DNA of 64,000 nt, from the NCBI GenBank assembly GCA_965215145.1, contig OZ244038.1:3348001-3412000 (forward strand), read 5' to 3'. This document shows, in pieces, positions 27,516-35,452 of the stretch (position 1 is the stretch's first letter; every line of letters starts with the position of its first letter). The stretch comes from G965215145 sp965215145. GTDB taxonomy: Bacteria > Bacteroidota > Rhodothermia > Rhodothermales > JANQRZ01. The translations under genes and the position numbers were made by a program. The notes below the pieces were generated by a model. That model did not search any database and was not told the origin of the DNA. It saw only the letters and a program-made list of their open reading frames with translations.

Positions 27516-28531
27516 GCGCCGTCCGCCCCGTCGGTGCCGATGCCGCCGGAGAGGAGGAACAGGCACGCCATCCGCACGGCGACCCCGTTGGTGACTTGGT
27601 CGAGGATGACGGAGCGGTCGGAGTCCACGACCTCGCTCGCCAGCTCGACGCCGCGGTTGACGGGGCCGGGGTGCATGATGACGAGGTCGGGGTGGTTCTC
27701 CAGGTGCTCCTCGCGGATGCCAAAGCGGTCGTGGTACTCGCGCGTGCTCGGAAAGAGCCCGCCTTTTTGCCGCTCCATCTGGATCCGCAGCGCCATCGCC
27801 ACGTCGCAGCCGTCGAGGGCCGCGTCGAGCCGGTCGGTGACGCGGACGCCGAGGGTCTCGGCCTCGACGGGCAGCATCGTCCGCGGCCCGCAGATCGTGA
27901 CCTCCGCGCCGAGCGCCTTCAGCCCGTACACGTTCGAGCGGGCGACGCGGCTGTGCGTGATGTCCCCGATGATCGAGACGCGGAGGCCCGAGAAGTCGCC
28001 CGCGCGGAGCCGGTCTTCGGGGAAGCGCGGGAGGCGGAGGTCGGCGATGGTGAGGAGGTCGAGGAGCGCCTGCGTGGGGTGCTCGTGCGCGCCGTCGCCG
28101 GCGTTGAGCACGACGGAGTCCACGCAGCGCGTGAGGAAGTGGGCTGCCCCCGGCGAGCGGTGGCGGATGACGACCATGTCGATCTTCATCGCCTCGATGT
28201 TCCGGGCCGTGTCCTTCAGCGTCTCCCCCTTCGACACCGACGAGCCCGAGGCCGAGAAGTTCACGACGTCGGCCGAGAGCCTTTTCTCGGCGAGCTCGAA
28301 CGAGAGCCGCGTCCGCGTGCTCGGCTCGAAGAACAGGTTGACGACGGTGACGCCGCGGAGGCTTGGGACGCGCTTGATGGGCCGGTCGAGGACCTCGCGG
28401 AACTCGCGGGCCGTGCGGAGGATGAGGCGGATCTCCTCGGCGCTGTAGGTGGCGAGGCCGAGGAGATGGCGGTGGCAGAGGTGCTGGAGCTCAGCGGTCA
28501 GAGCCGGCGGCACGGCGGTCGTCTCGGTCAT
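27512..28531 (-). CDS. pyrB: Aspartate carbamoyltransferase catalytic subunit
   Basis: PyrB condenses carbamoyl phosphate with aspartate, the first committed step of pyrimidine synthesis. The 339-residue cytoplasmic protein shows the carbamoyl-phosphate loop FFEPSTRTRLSFE, the KGETLKDTARNIE segment with the catalytic lysine, HRSPGA, GDGAHEHPTQALLD, VSIIGDITHSRVARSN, and MHPGPVNRGVE near the end. The length is slightly above the typical 310 because of a longer N-terminus. It overlaps pyrR upstream and the protease gene downstream by four bases each. No pyrI regulatory subunit is present, as in bacteria whose pyr genes are controlled by PyrR. Confidence 0.96.
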   Translation of the reverse strand: MTETTAVPPALTAELQHLCHRHLLGLATYSAEEIRLILRTAREFREVLDRPIKRVPSLRGVTVVNLFFEPSTRTRLSFELAEKRLSADVVNFSASGSSVSKGETLKDTARNIEAMKIDMVVIRHRSPGAAHFLTRCVDSVVLNAGDGAHEHPTQALLDLLTIADLRLPRFPEDRLRAGDFSGLRVSIIGDITHSRVARSNVYGLKALGAEVTICGPRTMLPVEAETLGVRVTDRLDAALDGCDVAMALRIQMERQKGGLFPSTREYHDRFGIREEHLENHPDLVIMHPGPVNRGVELASEVVDSDRSVILDQVTNGVAVRMACLFLLSGGIGTDGADGA

Positions 28532-29136
28532 CGGGCGGCCTCGGCGGTCTGCCGCTCGACGAGCCAGACGCCCTCGCGGTCGTCCAGCTCGCGGAGGCGG
28601 ACGCGGACCTCCTCGCCGGGCGTCGTCGGGACGGTCCGGCCGACGAAGTCCGGGCGGACGGGGAGCTCGCGGAGGCCGCGGTCGATGAGGGCGAGGAACC
28701 GCACGCTGGCGGGGCGGCCGAGGTCCATCAGCGCGTCGAGCGCGGCCCGCGTCGTGCGCCCGGTGTAGACCACGTCGTCGACGAGGACGAGCCGGCGGTC
28801 GTCCACGTCGAACGGGATGTCCGTCGGGTGGACGGCGAGGTGGCGGCGGCGGACGTCGTCACGGTACATCGTCGCGTCGAGGACGCCGAAGGGGAGGCGG
28901 AGCCCCTCGAACCCCTCGATCTTGTCGCAGAGTCGCCGGGCGAGGTGGACGCCGCGCGTCTGCATCCCCACGAGCGCCAGCCGCTCGGCCGGCTCGGCGT
29001 CCTCATCCAGGTGCTCGACGATCTGGCGGGCGAGCCGGTTCAGCGTCCGGTCGAGGTCGGCCGCGTCGAGGAGCTGCGCCTTGACGCGCCCCCCGCCGAT
29101 CTCGGCGCCGATCTCGGACGGGCTCTCGGACGGCAT
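28528..29136 (-). CDS. pyrR: Bifunctional pyr operon regulator / uracil phosphoribosyltransferase
   Basis: PyrR binds pyr mRNA in response to UMP and also has uracil phosphoribosyltransferase activity. The 202-residue protein is a type I phosphoribosyltransferase, with the PRPP loop LVLVDDVVYTGRTTRAALDAL near residue 115 and LALIDRGLRELPVRPDFVGR. It precedes pyrB with an ATGA overlap, the classical order. I chose the ATG at 29136 (MPSESP), 30 bases downstream of a TACCTTCC promoter element. I could not find an obvious PyrR-binding loop with antiterminator/terminator in the short leader, so regulation by attenuation is not demonstrated here. Confidence 0.94.
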   Translation of the reverse strand: MPSESPSEIGAEIGGGRVKAQLLDAADLDRTLNRLARQIVEHLDEDAEPAERLALVGMQTRGVHLARRLCDKIEGFEGLRLPFGVLDATMYRDDVRRRHLAVHPTDIPFDVDDRRLVLVDDVVYTGRTTRAALDALMDLGRPASVRFLALIDRGLRELPVRPDFVGRTVPTTPGEEVRVRLRELDDREGVWLVERQTAEAAR

Positions 29137-29165
29137 GGCGGCGGACGGGCAGGACGGAAGGGGCC

Positions 29166-29173
29166 GGAAGGTA
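29166..29173 (-). promoter_or_regulatory. Putative -7 element of the pyrR operon
   Basis: The minus strand reads TACCTTCC, about 30 bases before the pyrR start. The implied leader is too short for a full attenuator. Confidence 0.45.
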
Positions 29174-29249
29174 CGGAGCCGGCGGGGTCGGTGGACGGAA
29201 GACAGGAGGCAGAGGACAGCAGGCGGTGGGGTCGTGAACTGAGGCACCC

Positions 29250-29699
29250 GTAGGGGCGCGCAGTCAAGTGACCGGCACTCGGCTCAGCGCCCTGCTGCGG
29301 TCCCGCACCGCCCGGAGCCCGTAGGGGCGCGGCGGCGCCGCGCCCGAGGCCGGGCGCCACCCCTCAGTCGACCGCAGGGGGATGAGGAGCCACGCCGAGT
29401 TGACGAGCCCCCACTACCGCCTCGCCGAGCCAGAATCCGCCGCCCTGCGCAGCGAACACGGCGCGGAGCAGCAGCAGAAGCGCCGAAGGCCCGCAGCGGC
29501 GGGCGAGGTACTGCTGACGGGCGGAGAGGGCGCGCAGACGCAGAAGCACGGCACGAACGGTATCGGCCCCGGCGTTGGCCCCTCAACCCCGCGATCCGGT
29601 CCCGCTGCTCCTTCGAGGAAACATCCGTAGGGGCGCGGCGGTGCCGTGCCCGAGGGGTAGCGCCAGCCCTTCGCAGGGCGCAATGCATTGCGCCCCTAC
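29250..29699. repeat. Cluster of degenerate REP elements between pyrR and the DUF58 gene
   Basis: The gap holds a REP half-site GTAGGGGCGCG at 29250-29260, an imperfect REP at 29321-29348, and a paired structure at 29627-29699. The last begins with GTAGGGGCGC and ends with a 20-bp palindrome (29676-29695) followed by CTAC. The copies are more degraded than the isolated ones elsewhere. Between them, 29370-29620 has open frames in both directions but nothing I recognise as a gene; it may be decayed sequence. Confidence 0.65.
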
Positions 29700-29715
29700 A
29701 GTTGCTTGCCTCGAC

Positions 29716-29723
29716 TAGGTTGC
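29716..29723 (+). promoter_or_regulatory. Putative -7 element of the DUF58 gene
   Basis: TAGGTTGC lies about 30 bases before the GTG start at 29754 and 17 bases after the end of the last REP. Confidence 0.35.
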
Positions 29724-29753
29724 CCGTCCTTTTGCCCTCTTCCCGCTGACTCC

Positions 29754-30689
29754 GTGGCCGCCGACACCCGCTTCCTCCAGCCCGACGTCGTCGCCCGGCT
29801 CGACCACATGGAGCTGCGCGCGCGGCTCATCGTCGAGGGCTTCATCACCGGGCTCCACAAGAGCCCCTACCACGGCTTCTCCGTCGAGTTCGCCGAGCAC
29901 CGGCCCTACAACCCCGGCGACGAGCTCCGGCACGTGGACTGGAAGGTCTACGCCAAGACCGACCGGTACTACGTCAAGCAGTACGAGGAGGAGACCAACC
30001 TCCGCCACTACGTCGTGCTCGACACCAGCGCGTCGATGCGGTACCGCCACGCGGCGGGGCTCTCGAAGCTGGAGTACGGCGCCTACCTCTCGGCCGCGCT
30101 CCACTACCTCATGGTCCGCCAGCGCGACGCGACCGGGCTGATCGCCTTCGACGAGGGGGTCCACACGCTGATGCCGCCGAAGGCGACGCAGGGCTACCTC
30201 CGCGCGCTGCTGGCTAGGCTAGAGGGGATCGTGACGGAGCCCGCCCAGCCGAAGGCGAACGGGAAGCGGACCGGCGCCGCCGCCGCGCTCCACGAGGTCG
30301 CCGAGCGGATCGCCCGCCGCTCGCTTGTGGTGGTGATCACCGATCTGTTCGAGAACGTGGCCGAGCACGACGACCTCATCAAGGCGCTCCAGCACCTCCG
30401 CTACCGCGGCCACGAGGTCCTCGTCTTCCACGTCCTCGAGAGCGAGACCGAGCGGGCCTTCCGGTTCCCCGACGTGCCGATGCTGTTCCGCGACGTGGAG
30501 ACGGGCGAGGAGGTGACGCTCCAGCCGGCGCAGCTCCGCGAGGGCTACGCCGAGGCCGTCGCCGCCTTCGCCGAGCGGTTCCGCCGCCGCTGCCGCGAGT
30601 ACCACGTCGACTTCGTGGAGCTCGACACGGCCGAGCCCTACGACACCGCGCTCACGGCCTACCTCAACAAACGGCGGCAACTGTATTGA
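29754..30689 (+). CDS. DUF58 domain protein with VWA-like fold
   Basis: The 311-residue cytoplasmic protein belongs to the DUF58 family (YeaD/Bat type), typically encoded with MoxR ATPases and VWA proteins. The family motif RPYNPGDELRHVDWKVYAKTDRYYVKQYEEE spans about 50-80. A VWA-like region begins VVLDTSASMRY (DxSxS-type metal site), and SLVVVITDLFE forms the later conserved strand. No MoxR ATPase is adjacent here, which is unusual; another VWA protein is encoded at 48.6 kb. No ATG fits the N-terminus: GTG 29754 (VAADTRFLQPDVVARLDHMEL) is the best start, since upstream codons lie in REP sequence. Confidence 0.88.
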   Translation: MAADTRFLQPDVVARLDHMELRARLIVEGFITGLHKSPYHGFSVEFAEHRPYNPGDELRHVDWKVYAKTDRYYVKQYEEETNLRHYVVLDTSASMRYRHAAGLSKLEYGAYLSAALHYLMVRQRDATGLIAFDEGVHTLMPPKATQGYLRALLARLEGIVTEPAQPKANGKRTGAAAALHEVAERIARRSLVVVITDLFENVAEHDDLIKALQHLRYRGHEVLVFHVLESETERAFRFPDVPMLFRDVETGEEVTLQPAQLREGYAEAVAAFAERFRRRCREYHVDFVELDTAEPYDTALTAYLNKRRQLY

Positions 30690-30698
30690 CGGAGGGGG

Positions 30699-30730
30699 CC
30701 GTAGGGGCGTGATTAATCACGCCCCTACGG
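30699..30730. repeat. REP palindrome, 32 bp, between convergent genes
   Basis: This is a perfect 32-bp palindrome with half-site CCGTAGGGGCGTGATT. The outer GTAGGGGCG arms match the other REPs; the centre differs (TGATT instead of ACCGG). It begins 9 bases after the DUF58 stop and ends 18 bases before the acylase stop, so it is well placed as a bidirectional terminator. Confidence 0.88.
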
Positions 30731-30748
30731 TCTGTCACCCGTGGTCCC

Positions 30749-32962
30749 TCAACGCACCACCGTCAGCCGCCGCGTCTGCGTGGCGCCGTCAGCGGTGAGG
30801 CGGACGACGTAGACGCCGGCCGCGAGGCCGCCCGTCTGGAGCGACGCCCGGTGCTCGCCGGCCGGGACCTCGCCGTCGGCGAGGGCGGCCACGGTCCGGC
30901 CGAGGAGGTCCACGACGTCAAGGCGCACGTCGCCGGCGGTGGGCGTGGCCCAGAGCACCGTCAGCACGTCGGCGGCGGGGTTGGGGTAGGCGGCGCGGAG
31001 GACGGGCGCCGCGACCGGGCCGGCGCCGGGCTCCGAGGAGACGGGCGTGCGGCCGAGGAACGTGAACGGCTTCATCTCCGGCTCGCACTCCCCGGCCGAG
31101 CTCTCGTAGAGCGGCCACTGGTCCGAGAAGTTCGGGCTCCGCACGCCGGCGGTGCTGATGAACCCGCTCTGGCCGGGCGGCACGAGGTTCTCGGCGTAGC
31201 TCCCGAATCGGGAGAACTCCAGCACCTGCTGGTACGTGCCGGGGTACTCCGGGTACGCCTTGTTGGTGCGCACGACGCAGGTCAGCTCCTGGAGCTCCTC
31301 GAACGTCAGGGGGAAGTTCTCCTGGAGGTGGTCCTCGAGGTAGGTCACGCCGTCGTAGCTCCGCCCGGCCCCGTCGGTCCAGGGCGTGACGTCGCCGTGG
31401 TTCCACCACGCGGCGGGCTTGTTATTCCAGTTCACGAAGTAGCCCTTCGGCGGGTTCGTCTCCTGCGGCAGCGCGTCGAACGCCACGATCCCGGCCCACT
31501 CCTGCTCGCCGGTGCCGAGGAGCGGGAGCCGGGGGTCGGCCGAGCCGGGGCGGACGGGGTAGAAGCCGACGTGCCAGAACGCGATGTTCTGCGCCTTGTC
31601 GGCGTAGAAGAGGTTGAACGACATCGGGACGCGGCGGCCGGCGGCCTCGAAGTCGTCGATGCTCTCGGCCTTCCACACGTCGTAGAACGCCTCGACCATG
31701 TCGAGCTCCTGGCGCCAGAACGTGAACTGCCACGAGAACGCCTGCTGCGCCTCGGGGTCGGTGGCGTAGACGGGGCCGTGGACGGTGCGGAGAGAGGTGT
31801 ACTCGACGGGGTCGCCGCCGAACACGTCGATCGTGGTCGTGACGGTCTCGAAGGGGATGAACTCCCCCTCGTAGAGGTACTCGGTGAGGGCGGCGTCGGT
31901 GACCTCGACGAAGGTGTCGGTGTTGTCCGAGACGCCGGTGGTGAGGGTCCACGCGCGACCGGCGTTGCGGCCGATGATGACGCCGGGGATGCCGGGCACG
32001 GTCATCCCCGCGACGTGGAGCGCGGGGCTCCCGGCGTCGCCGACGAGGAGCTCGCTCTCCCACGTCACGGCCTTCGTGCTGTCGGTCGGCTCGCCCATCT
32101 GCGGGGCGCCGAGGAGGAGCACGTTCCCGGACTCCGTGCGCGAGCCGGCGACGGCGGCGGCGAACGAGCCGAGCTTGCGCGGGACCTCCATCGCCGCGAG
32201 CTGCGCCTCCAGCCGGCGTCGGTCCTCGGCCACCTGCTCGGCGACGGCCGGGTCCACGGCCGGGCCGGCGTAGGGGGCGAAGGCCGGCGCGGCGCCCGGC
32301 GCGTTCGGCTCCATCGTCGTCGGGGCCGAGGGGTCGTTGACGGGGCGGTTCTCGGCGAACCACTCCTCGCCGAACAGCTCCAGTTCAGCCAGACGCTCGA
32401 GCTCCTGCCCGCCGATCTGCCCGAACCGGCGCATAAAGAACTGCATCACCGCCACCACCTTGTCGGTGTCCCACTGCTCGATGGGGACGCCGAGGGAGAA
32501 CGGCGGCTGGGTGTACTCGAACGGCTTGAACCGGTCGGGGTCGGACTGCGCGAGGGCGATGTAGGCGTTGACGCCGTCGACGAACGAGGAGAGCAGCGTC
32601 TGGACGGGCTCCGAGAGCGCGTCGAAGAGCTCCTGCCGCTCGGCCTCGGTGTAGAACACCGTGCGGATGCTCTGGTCGAAGGCGATGGCCTCCTCGGTCG
32701 GGTTGAGCTCGGCGGTGCGGCCGGTGGCGGCGCGCCAGAACGCCTCCATCTGGAAGAGCCGGTCCTGCGCCGCGGCGAAGCCCTGGCCGTAGAACACGGC
32801 GGCCTCGGTGTCGGCGGTGATGGCGGGGACGCCGTACTCGTCGCGGTCGATGGCGACGGTGCCGCCGCCGGGGGCGGTGAGGGTGGTGTCGGCGGCCTGC
32901 TGCGCGAGCGCGGCCGGGGCGGCGACCAGGAGGAGCGGGAGGAGCGCGTAGCGGAGTCGCAT
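30749..32962 (-). CDS. Penicillin acylase-family N-terminal nucleophile hydrolase with T9SS sorting domain
   Basis: The 737-residue precursor has a signal peptide (ending ALAQ) and the alpha-subunit opening IDRDEYGVPAITADTEAAVFYGQGFAAAQDRLFQME. The autoprocessing site RKLG-Ser266 follows, then SFAAAVAGSRTESGNVLLLGAPQMG, which starts the Ntn beta subunit. Such enzymes cleave penicillins, acyl-homoserine lactones or other N-acyl compounds; the substrate here is unknown. The last about 85 residues form a type IX secretion C-terminal domain (AYPNPAADVLTVLW, LLGRTVAALADGEVPAGEH, GLAAGVYVVRLTADG), so the enzyme is probably exported and surface-anchored or released. I chose the ATG at 32962 at the signal peptide. 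It is divergent from the DUF1460 gene. Confidence 0.9.
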   Translation of the reverse strand: MRLRYALLPLLLVAAPAALAQQAADTTLTAPGGGTVAIDRDEYGVPAITADTEAAVFYGQGFAAAQDRLFQMEAFWRAATGRTAELNPTEEAIAFDQSIRTVFYTEAERQELFDALSEPVQTLLSSFVDGVNAYIALAQSDPDRFKPFEYTQPPFSLGVPIEQWDTDKVVAVMQFFMRRFGQIGGQELERLAELELFGEEWFAENRPVNDPSAPTTMEPNAPGAAPAFAPYAGPAVDPAVAEQVAEDRRRLEAQLAAMEVPRKLGSFAAAVAGSRTESGNVLLLGAPQMGEPTDSTKAVTWESELLVGDAGSPALHVAGMTVPGIPGVIIGRNAGRAWTLTTGVSDNTDTFVEVTDAALTEYLYEGEFIPFETVTTTIDVFGGDPVEYTSLRTVHGPVYATDPEAQQAFSWQFTFWRQELDMVEAFYDVWKAESIDDFEAAGRRVPMSFNLFYADKAQNIAFWHVGFYPVRPGSADPRLPLLGTGEQEWAGIVAFDALPQETNPPKGYFVNWNNKPAAWWNHGDVTPWTDGAGRSYDGVTYLEDHLQENFPLTFEELQELTCVVRTNKAYPEYPGTYQQVLEFSRFGSYAENLVPPGQSGFISTAGVRSPNFSDQWPLYESSAGECEPEMKPFTFLGRTPVSSEPGAGPVAAPVLRAAYPNPAADVLTVLWATPTAGDVRLDVVDLLGRTVAALADGEVPAGEHRASLQTGGLAAGVYVVRLTADGATQTRRLTVVR

Positions 32963-33167
32963 AGCGGTGGGAGGCTGAGGGAAAGGGCCCGCACGATACG
33001 AAAGGACCGTGCGCTCCGCCAAGGGGAATCGGGACTCGCGGGCGGCGGCGCTCCGGCGCCCCTCCCTACCGGTCGCTACTCAAAACTCACCACCTCCGAC
33101 CCTCCAGCCCCGGACACTTCGGGCCCGCCGCGCGTTGACCCCGCCCCACCTCCCGACTCTTCCCACC

Positions 33168-34226
33168 ATGCCGCCTCTCCGCGCCCTTCTACTGCTCGCC
33201 CTCCTCCCCCTGTTCGCCGCCTGCGCCGACCAGGCCGAGCGCGACATCGAGCCCGACCCCGACGCGTTCGCCGTGGCGCCGGCCGCGACGGAGGGCGGCA
33301 TCCTCACGCCGGCGCCGCCGGACTCCGCCACGGCCCGCGCCTTCGGGCGCATCGGCGACTTCGCCGTCAACAACCGGCTCCAGGAGCGGCCGATGGGCGA
33401 GGCCGTGCAGGCCATCGGGCAGGAGCTCCTCGGCGTCCCCTACGTCGAGGGCCTCCTCGACAAGGAGCAGGACGAGGTGCTCGTCACCGGGCTGACCGGG
33501 TTCGACTGCGTGCTCTACGTCGAGAACGTGCTGGCGCTGGCGCAGGGCGTGAAGGCCGGGCAGTACGACTACGCCACCTACGCCCTGAACATCGAGGACC
33601 TCCGCTACCGCGGCGGCGAGATGGACGGCTACTGCAGCCGCCTCCACTACTTCTCCGAGTGGATCAGCGACAACGCCCGCCGCGGCAACGTCCTCGACGT
33701 GACGCGCGGGCTCCCCGGCGCCGTCCCCTACGAGGAGACCATCGATTTCATGAGCGGCCACCGCGACAGCTACCCCAAGCTCGCCGACGATGACCTCTAC
33801 GCCTGCGTCGAGGAGGTCGAGCGGCGGCTGGCTGGCCGCGAGCTCTACTACGTCCCCGAAGACCGGATTGCCGCCACCTACGGCGAGCTGGAGGCCGGCG
33901 ACGTGATCGCCATCACCTCGTCCGTCGGCGGGCTCGACATCGCGCACACCGGGTTCGTCTTCAAACACGGCGACGGCCGGACCGGCTTCATGCACGCCTC
34001 GACCACGGGGGAGACCGTCGTGGTGGACGACCTGGCGAGCTACGTCCAGGGCAACGGGGGGCAGACGGGCATCATGGTCGCGCGGCCGGTGACGCCCCCG
34101 CCCGGCGCCGGCGTCGGCGCGGCCGGGGGGATCGGCGAGGGGCTCGGGCCGGAGGACGTCCCGGCGGCCGACGCCCCGCTCGACGCGAGCCAGCAGATGG
34201 ACGGCGAAGACGGCGCGAACCGGTAG
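33168..34226 (+). CDS. DUF1460 (N-acetylmuramoyl-L-alanine amidase-like) lipoprotein
   Basis: The 352-residue product has a lipoprotein signal peptide (LFAAC, Cys20) followed by the DUF1460 fold, an NlpC/P60-related cysteine peptidase. The nucleophile motif is LTGFDCVLYVENVLALA, YRGGEMDGYCSRLHYFSEWI follows, and the catalytic histidine lies in IAHTGFVFKHGDGRTGFMHAS. Characterised members cleave peptidoglycan fragments such as N-acetylmuramoyl-L-alanine bonds. A proline/glycine/alanine-rich C-terminal tail follows the domain. The ATG at 33168 starts the signal peptide. It precedes pfkA, but a promoter motif lies between them. Confidence 0.88.
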   Translation: MPPLRALLLLALLPLFAACADQAERDIEPDPDAFAVAPAATEGGILTPAPPDSATARAFGRIGDFAVNNRLQERPMGEAVQAIGQELLGVPYVEGLLDKEQDEVLVTGLTGFDCVLYVENVLALAQGVKAGQYDYATYALNIEDLRYRGGEMDGYCSRLHYFSEWISDNARRGNVLDVTRGLPGAVPYEETIDFMSGHRDSYPKLADDDLYACVEEVERRLAGRELYYVPEDRIAATYGELEAGDVIAITSSVGGLDIAHTGFVFKHGDGRTGFMHASTTGETVVVDDLASYVQGNGGQTGIMVARPVTPPPGAGVGAAGGIGEGLGPEDVPAADAPLDASQQMDGEDGANR

Positions 34227-34279
34227 GCCGGTAGCGCTTCCAGCGGGCGGAGGCCGGCACGCAGCACGGCCGGGCCGGC

Positions 34280-34287
34280 TATCTTCC
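34280..34287 (+). promoter_or_regulatory. Putative -7 element of pfkA
   Basis: TATCTTCC lies 25 bases before the pfkA ATG, in the 86-base gap after the DUF1460 gene. The identical octamer precedes crtI and the ECF sigma gene. Confidence 0.45.
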
Positions 34288-34312
34288 ACACCCGCCTAGC
34301 TACCCGCCTCCA

Positions 34313-35296
34313 ATGGCCGACCTCTCCCGCATCGGCGTGCTCACCTCCGGCGGCGACGCGCCGGGCATGAACGCCTGCATCCGCGCCGTCGTCCGTCGGG
34401 CCGTCTCGGAGGAGCTGGACGTCGTGGCCGTGCGGCGGGGCTACGCCGGGCTGATCGACGGGGACTTCGTCGAGATGAGCCGGCAGAGCGTCTCGAACAT
34501 CCTCCAGATGGGCGGCACCATCCTGAAGAGCGCCCGGAGCCAGCGGTTCACCGAGCCCGAGGGCCGCGCGCTCGCCGCCGAGCAGGTCCGCCAGGCCGGG
34601 ATCGACGCGCTCGTCGCCATCGGGGGGAACGGGACGCTCCGCGGGGCGATGCTGCTCCACGAGGAGCGCGGCATCCCCGTCGTCGGCGTCCCCGGCACCA
34701 TCGACAACGACCTCTTCGGGACCGACGAGACCATCGGCTACGACACCGCGCTGAACACGGCCATCGAGAACATCGACCGGATCCGCGACACCGCCGACGC
34801 CCACGACCGGCTGTTCCTCGTCGAGGTGATGGGGCAGGACGCGGGGTTCATCGCGCTGAACTGCGGCGTCGGCGGCGGCGCCGAGCTGGTCCTGATCCCC
34901 GAGACGCTGACGCGGATGGAGTCGGTGAAGGAGCGGATCCTGACGCTGATGGCGAGCCAAAGCCGCTCCTCCATCGTCGTCGTCGCCGAGGGCGAGGAGA
35001 TGGGCGGCGCGTTCAAGATCGCGCAGGCGCTGGAGGCGGACCCCGCCTTCGGCGAGATCGACCTCCGGGTGTGCGTGCTCGGCCACATCCAGCGCGGCGG
35101 CGCCCCCAGCGCGCGGGACCGCGTGCTCGCCAGCCGCCTCGGCGCCGCCGCGGTGGACGCGCTGCTCGAGGGCCACGAGAGCGTGATGGTTGGCCTCGTC
35201 AACGGGGACCCCCGCGTGACGCCGCTCCGGCAGGTCGCCGACCGGAAGAAGCCCATCGACTACGACCTCCTCAACCTCTCCGCCGTCCTCAGCTAG
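34313..35296 (+). CDS. pfkA: 6-phosphofructokinase (A-type)
   Basis: The 327-residue enzyme phosphorylates fructose 6-phosphate in glycolysis. PFK-A motifs are GVLTSGGDAPGMNACIRAVVRR, the catalytic PGTIDNDLFGTDETIGYDTALNTAIENIDRIRDTA, the MGQDAGFIAL loop (MGR in most ATP enzymes), and GHIQRGGAPSARDR. One key position differs: the GGDGS/T metal loop reads IGGNGTLRGA, with asparagine where E. coli Pfk has the Mg-binding aspartate (Asp103). The following Gly, as in ATP-dependent enzymes, is kept. Whether this reflects lineage variation or altered phosphoryl-donor use cannot be told from sequence. A hairpin terminator follows the stop. Confidence 0.93.
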   Translation: MADLSRIGVLTSGGDAPGMNACIRAVVRRAVSEELDVVAVRRGYAGLIDGDFVEMSRQSVSNILQMGGTILKSARSQRFTEPEGRALAAEQVRQAGIDALVAIGGNGTLRGAMLLHEERGIPVVGVPGTIDNDLFGTDETIGYDTALNTAIENIDRIRDTADAHDRLFLVEVMGQDAGFIALNCGVGGGAELVLIPETLTRMESVKERILTLMASQSRSSIVVVAEGEEMGGAFKIAQALEADPAFGEIDLRVCVLGHIQRGGAPSARDRVLASRLGAAAVDALLEGHESVMVGLVNGDPRVTPLRQVADRKKPIDYDLLNLSAVLS

Positions 35297-35318
35297 CACG
35301 GACGGTGCTGCACGATCC

Positions 35319-35452
35319 GCCCCTCCTTAGACTAGGAGGGGCAGCGCCGAGCGCAGCGACGGCGCGGGGTGGTTGAGACGGCAGGTCCAAGGAGTAGCGG
35401 ACCCACCACCCCCGTCCTTCGGGCACCCCTCCTCAGAGGAGGAAGGGGAGGG
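35319..35452. repeat. Structured intergenic repeat element with terminal hairpins after pfkA
   Basis: The element starts with GCCCCTCCT paired to AGGAGGGGC (35319-35342, 6-base loop), which can terminate pfkA. It ends with CCTCCTCAGAGGAGG (35428-35442) and a GGAAGGGGAG tail. Inner segments GCGGGGTGGT and ACCACCCCCG are also inverted, so the whole 134 bases folds as a long imperfect hairpin. The GCCGAGCGCAGCGACGGCG part resembles the tail after the hairpin at 37-59. Confidence 0.65.

Noticed and set aside
29137..29249. PyrR-dependent attenuator in the pyrR leader
   Set aside because: The leader from the TACCTTCC element to the ATG is about 30 bases, too short for anti-antiterminator and terminator; no PyrR-binding loop was found.
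29370..29620. Open frames on both strands between REP copies
   Set aside because: No start context, signal peptide or family motif; composition fits decayed intergenic DNA.
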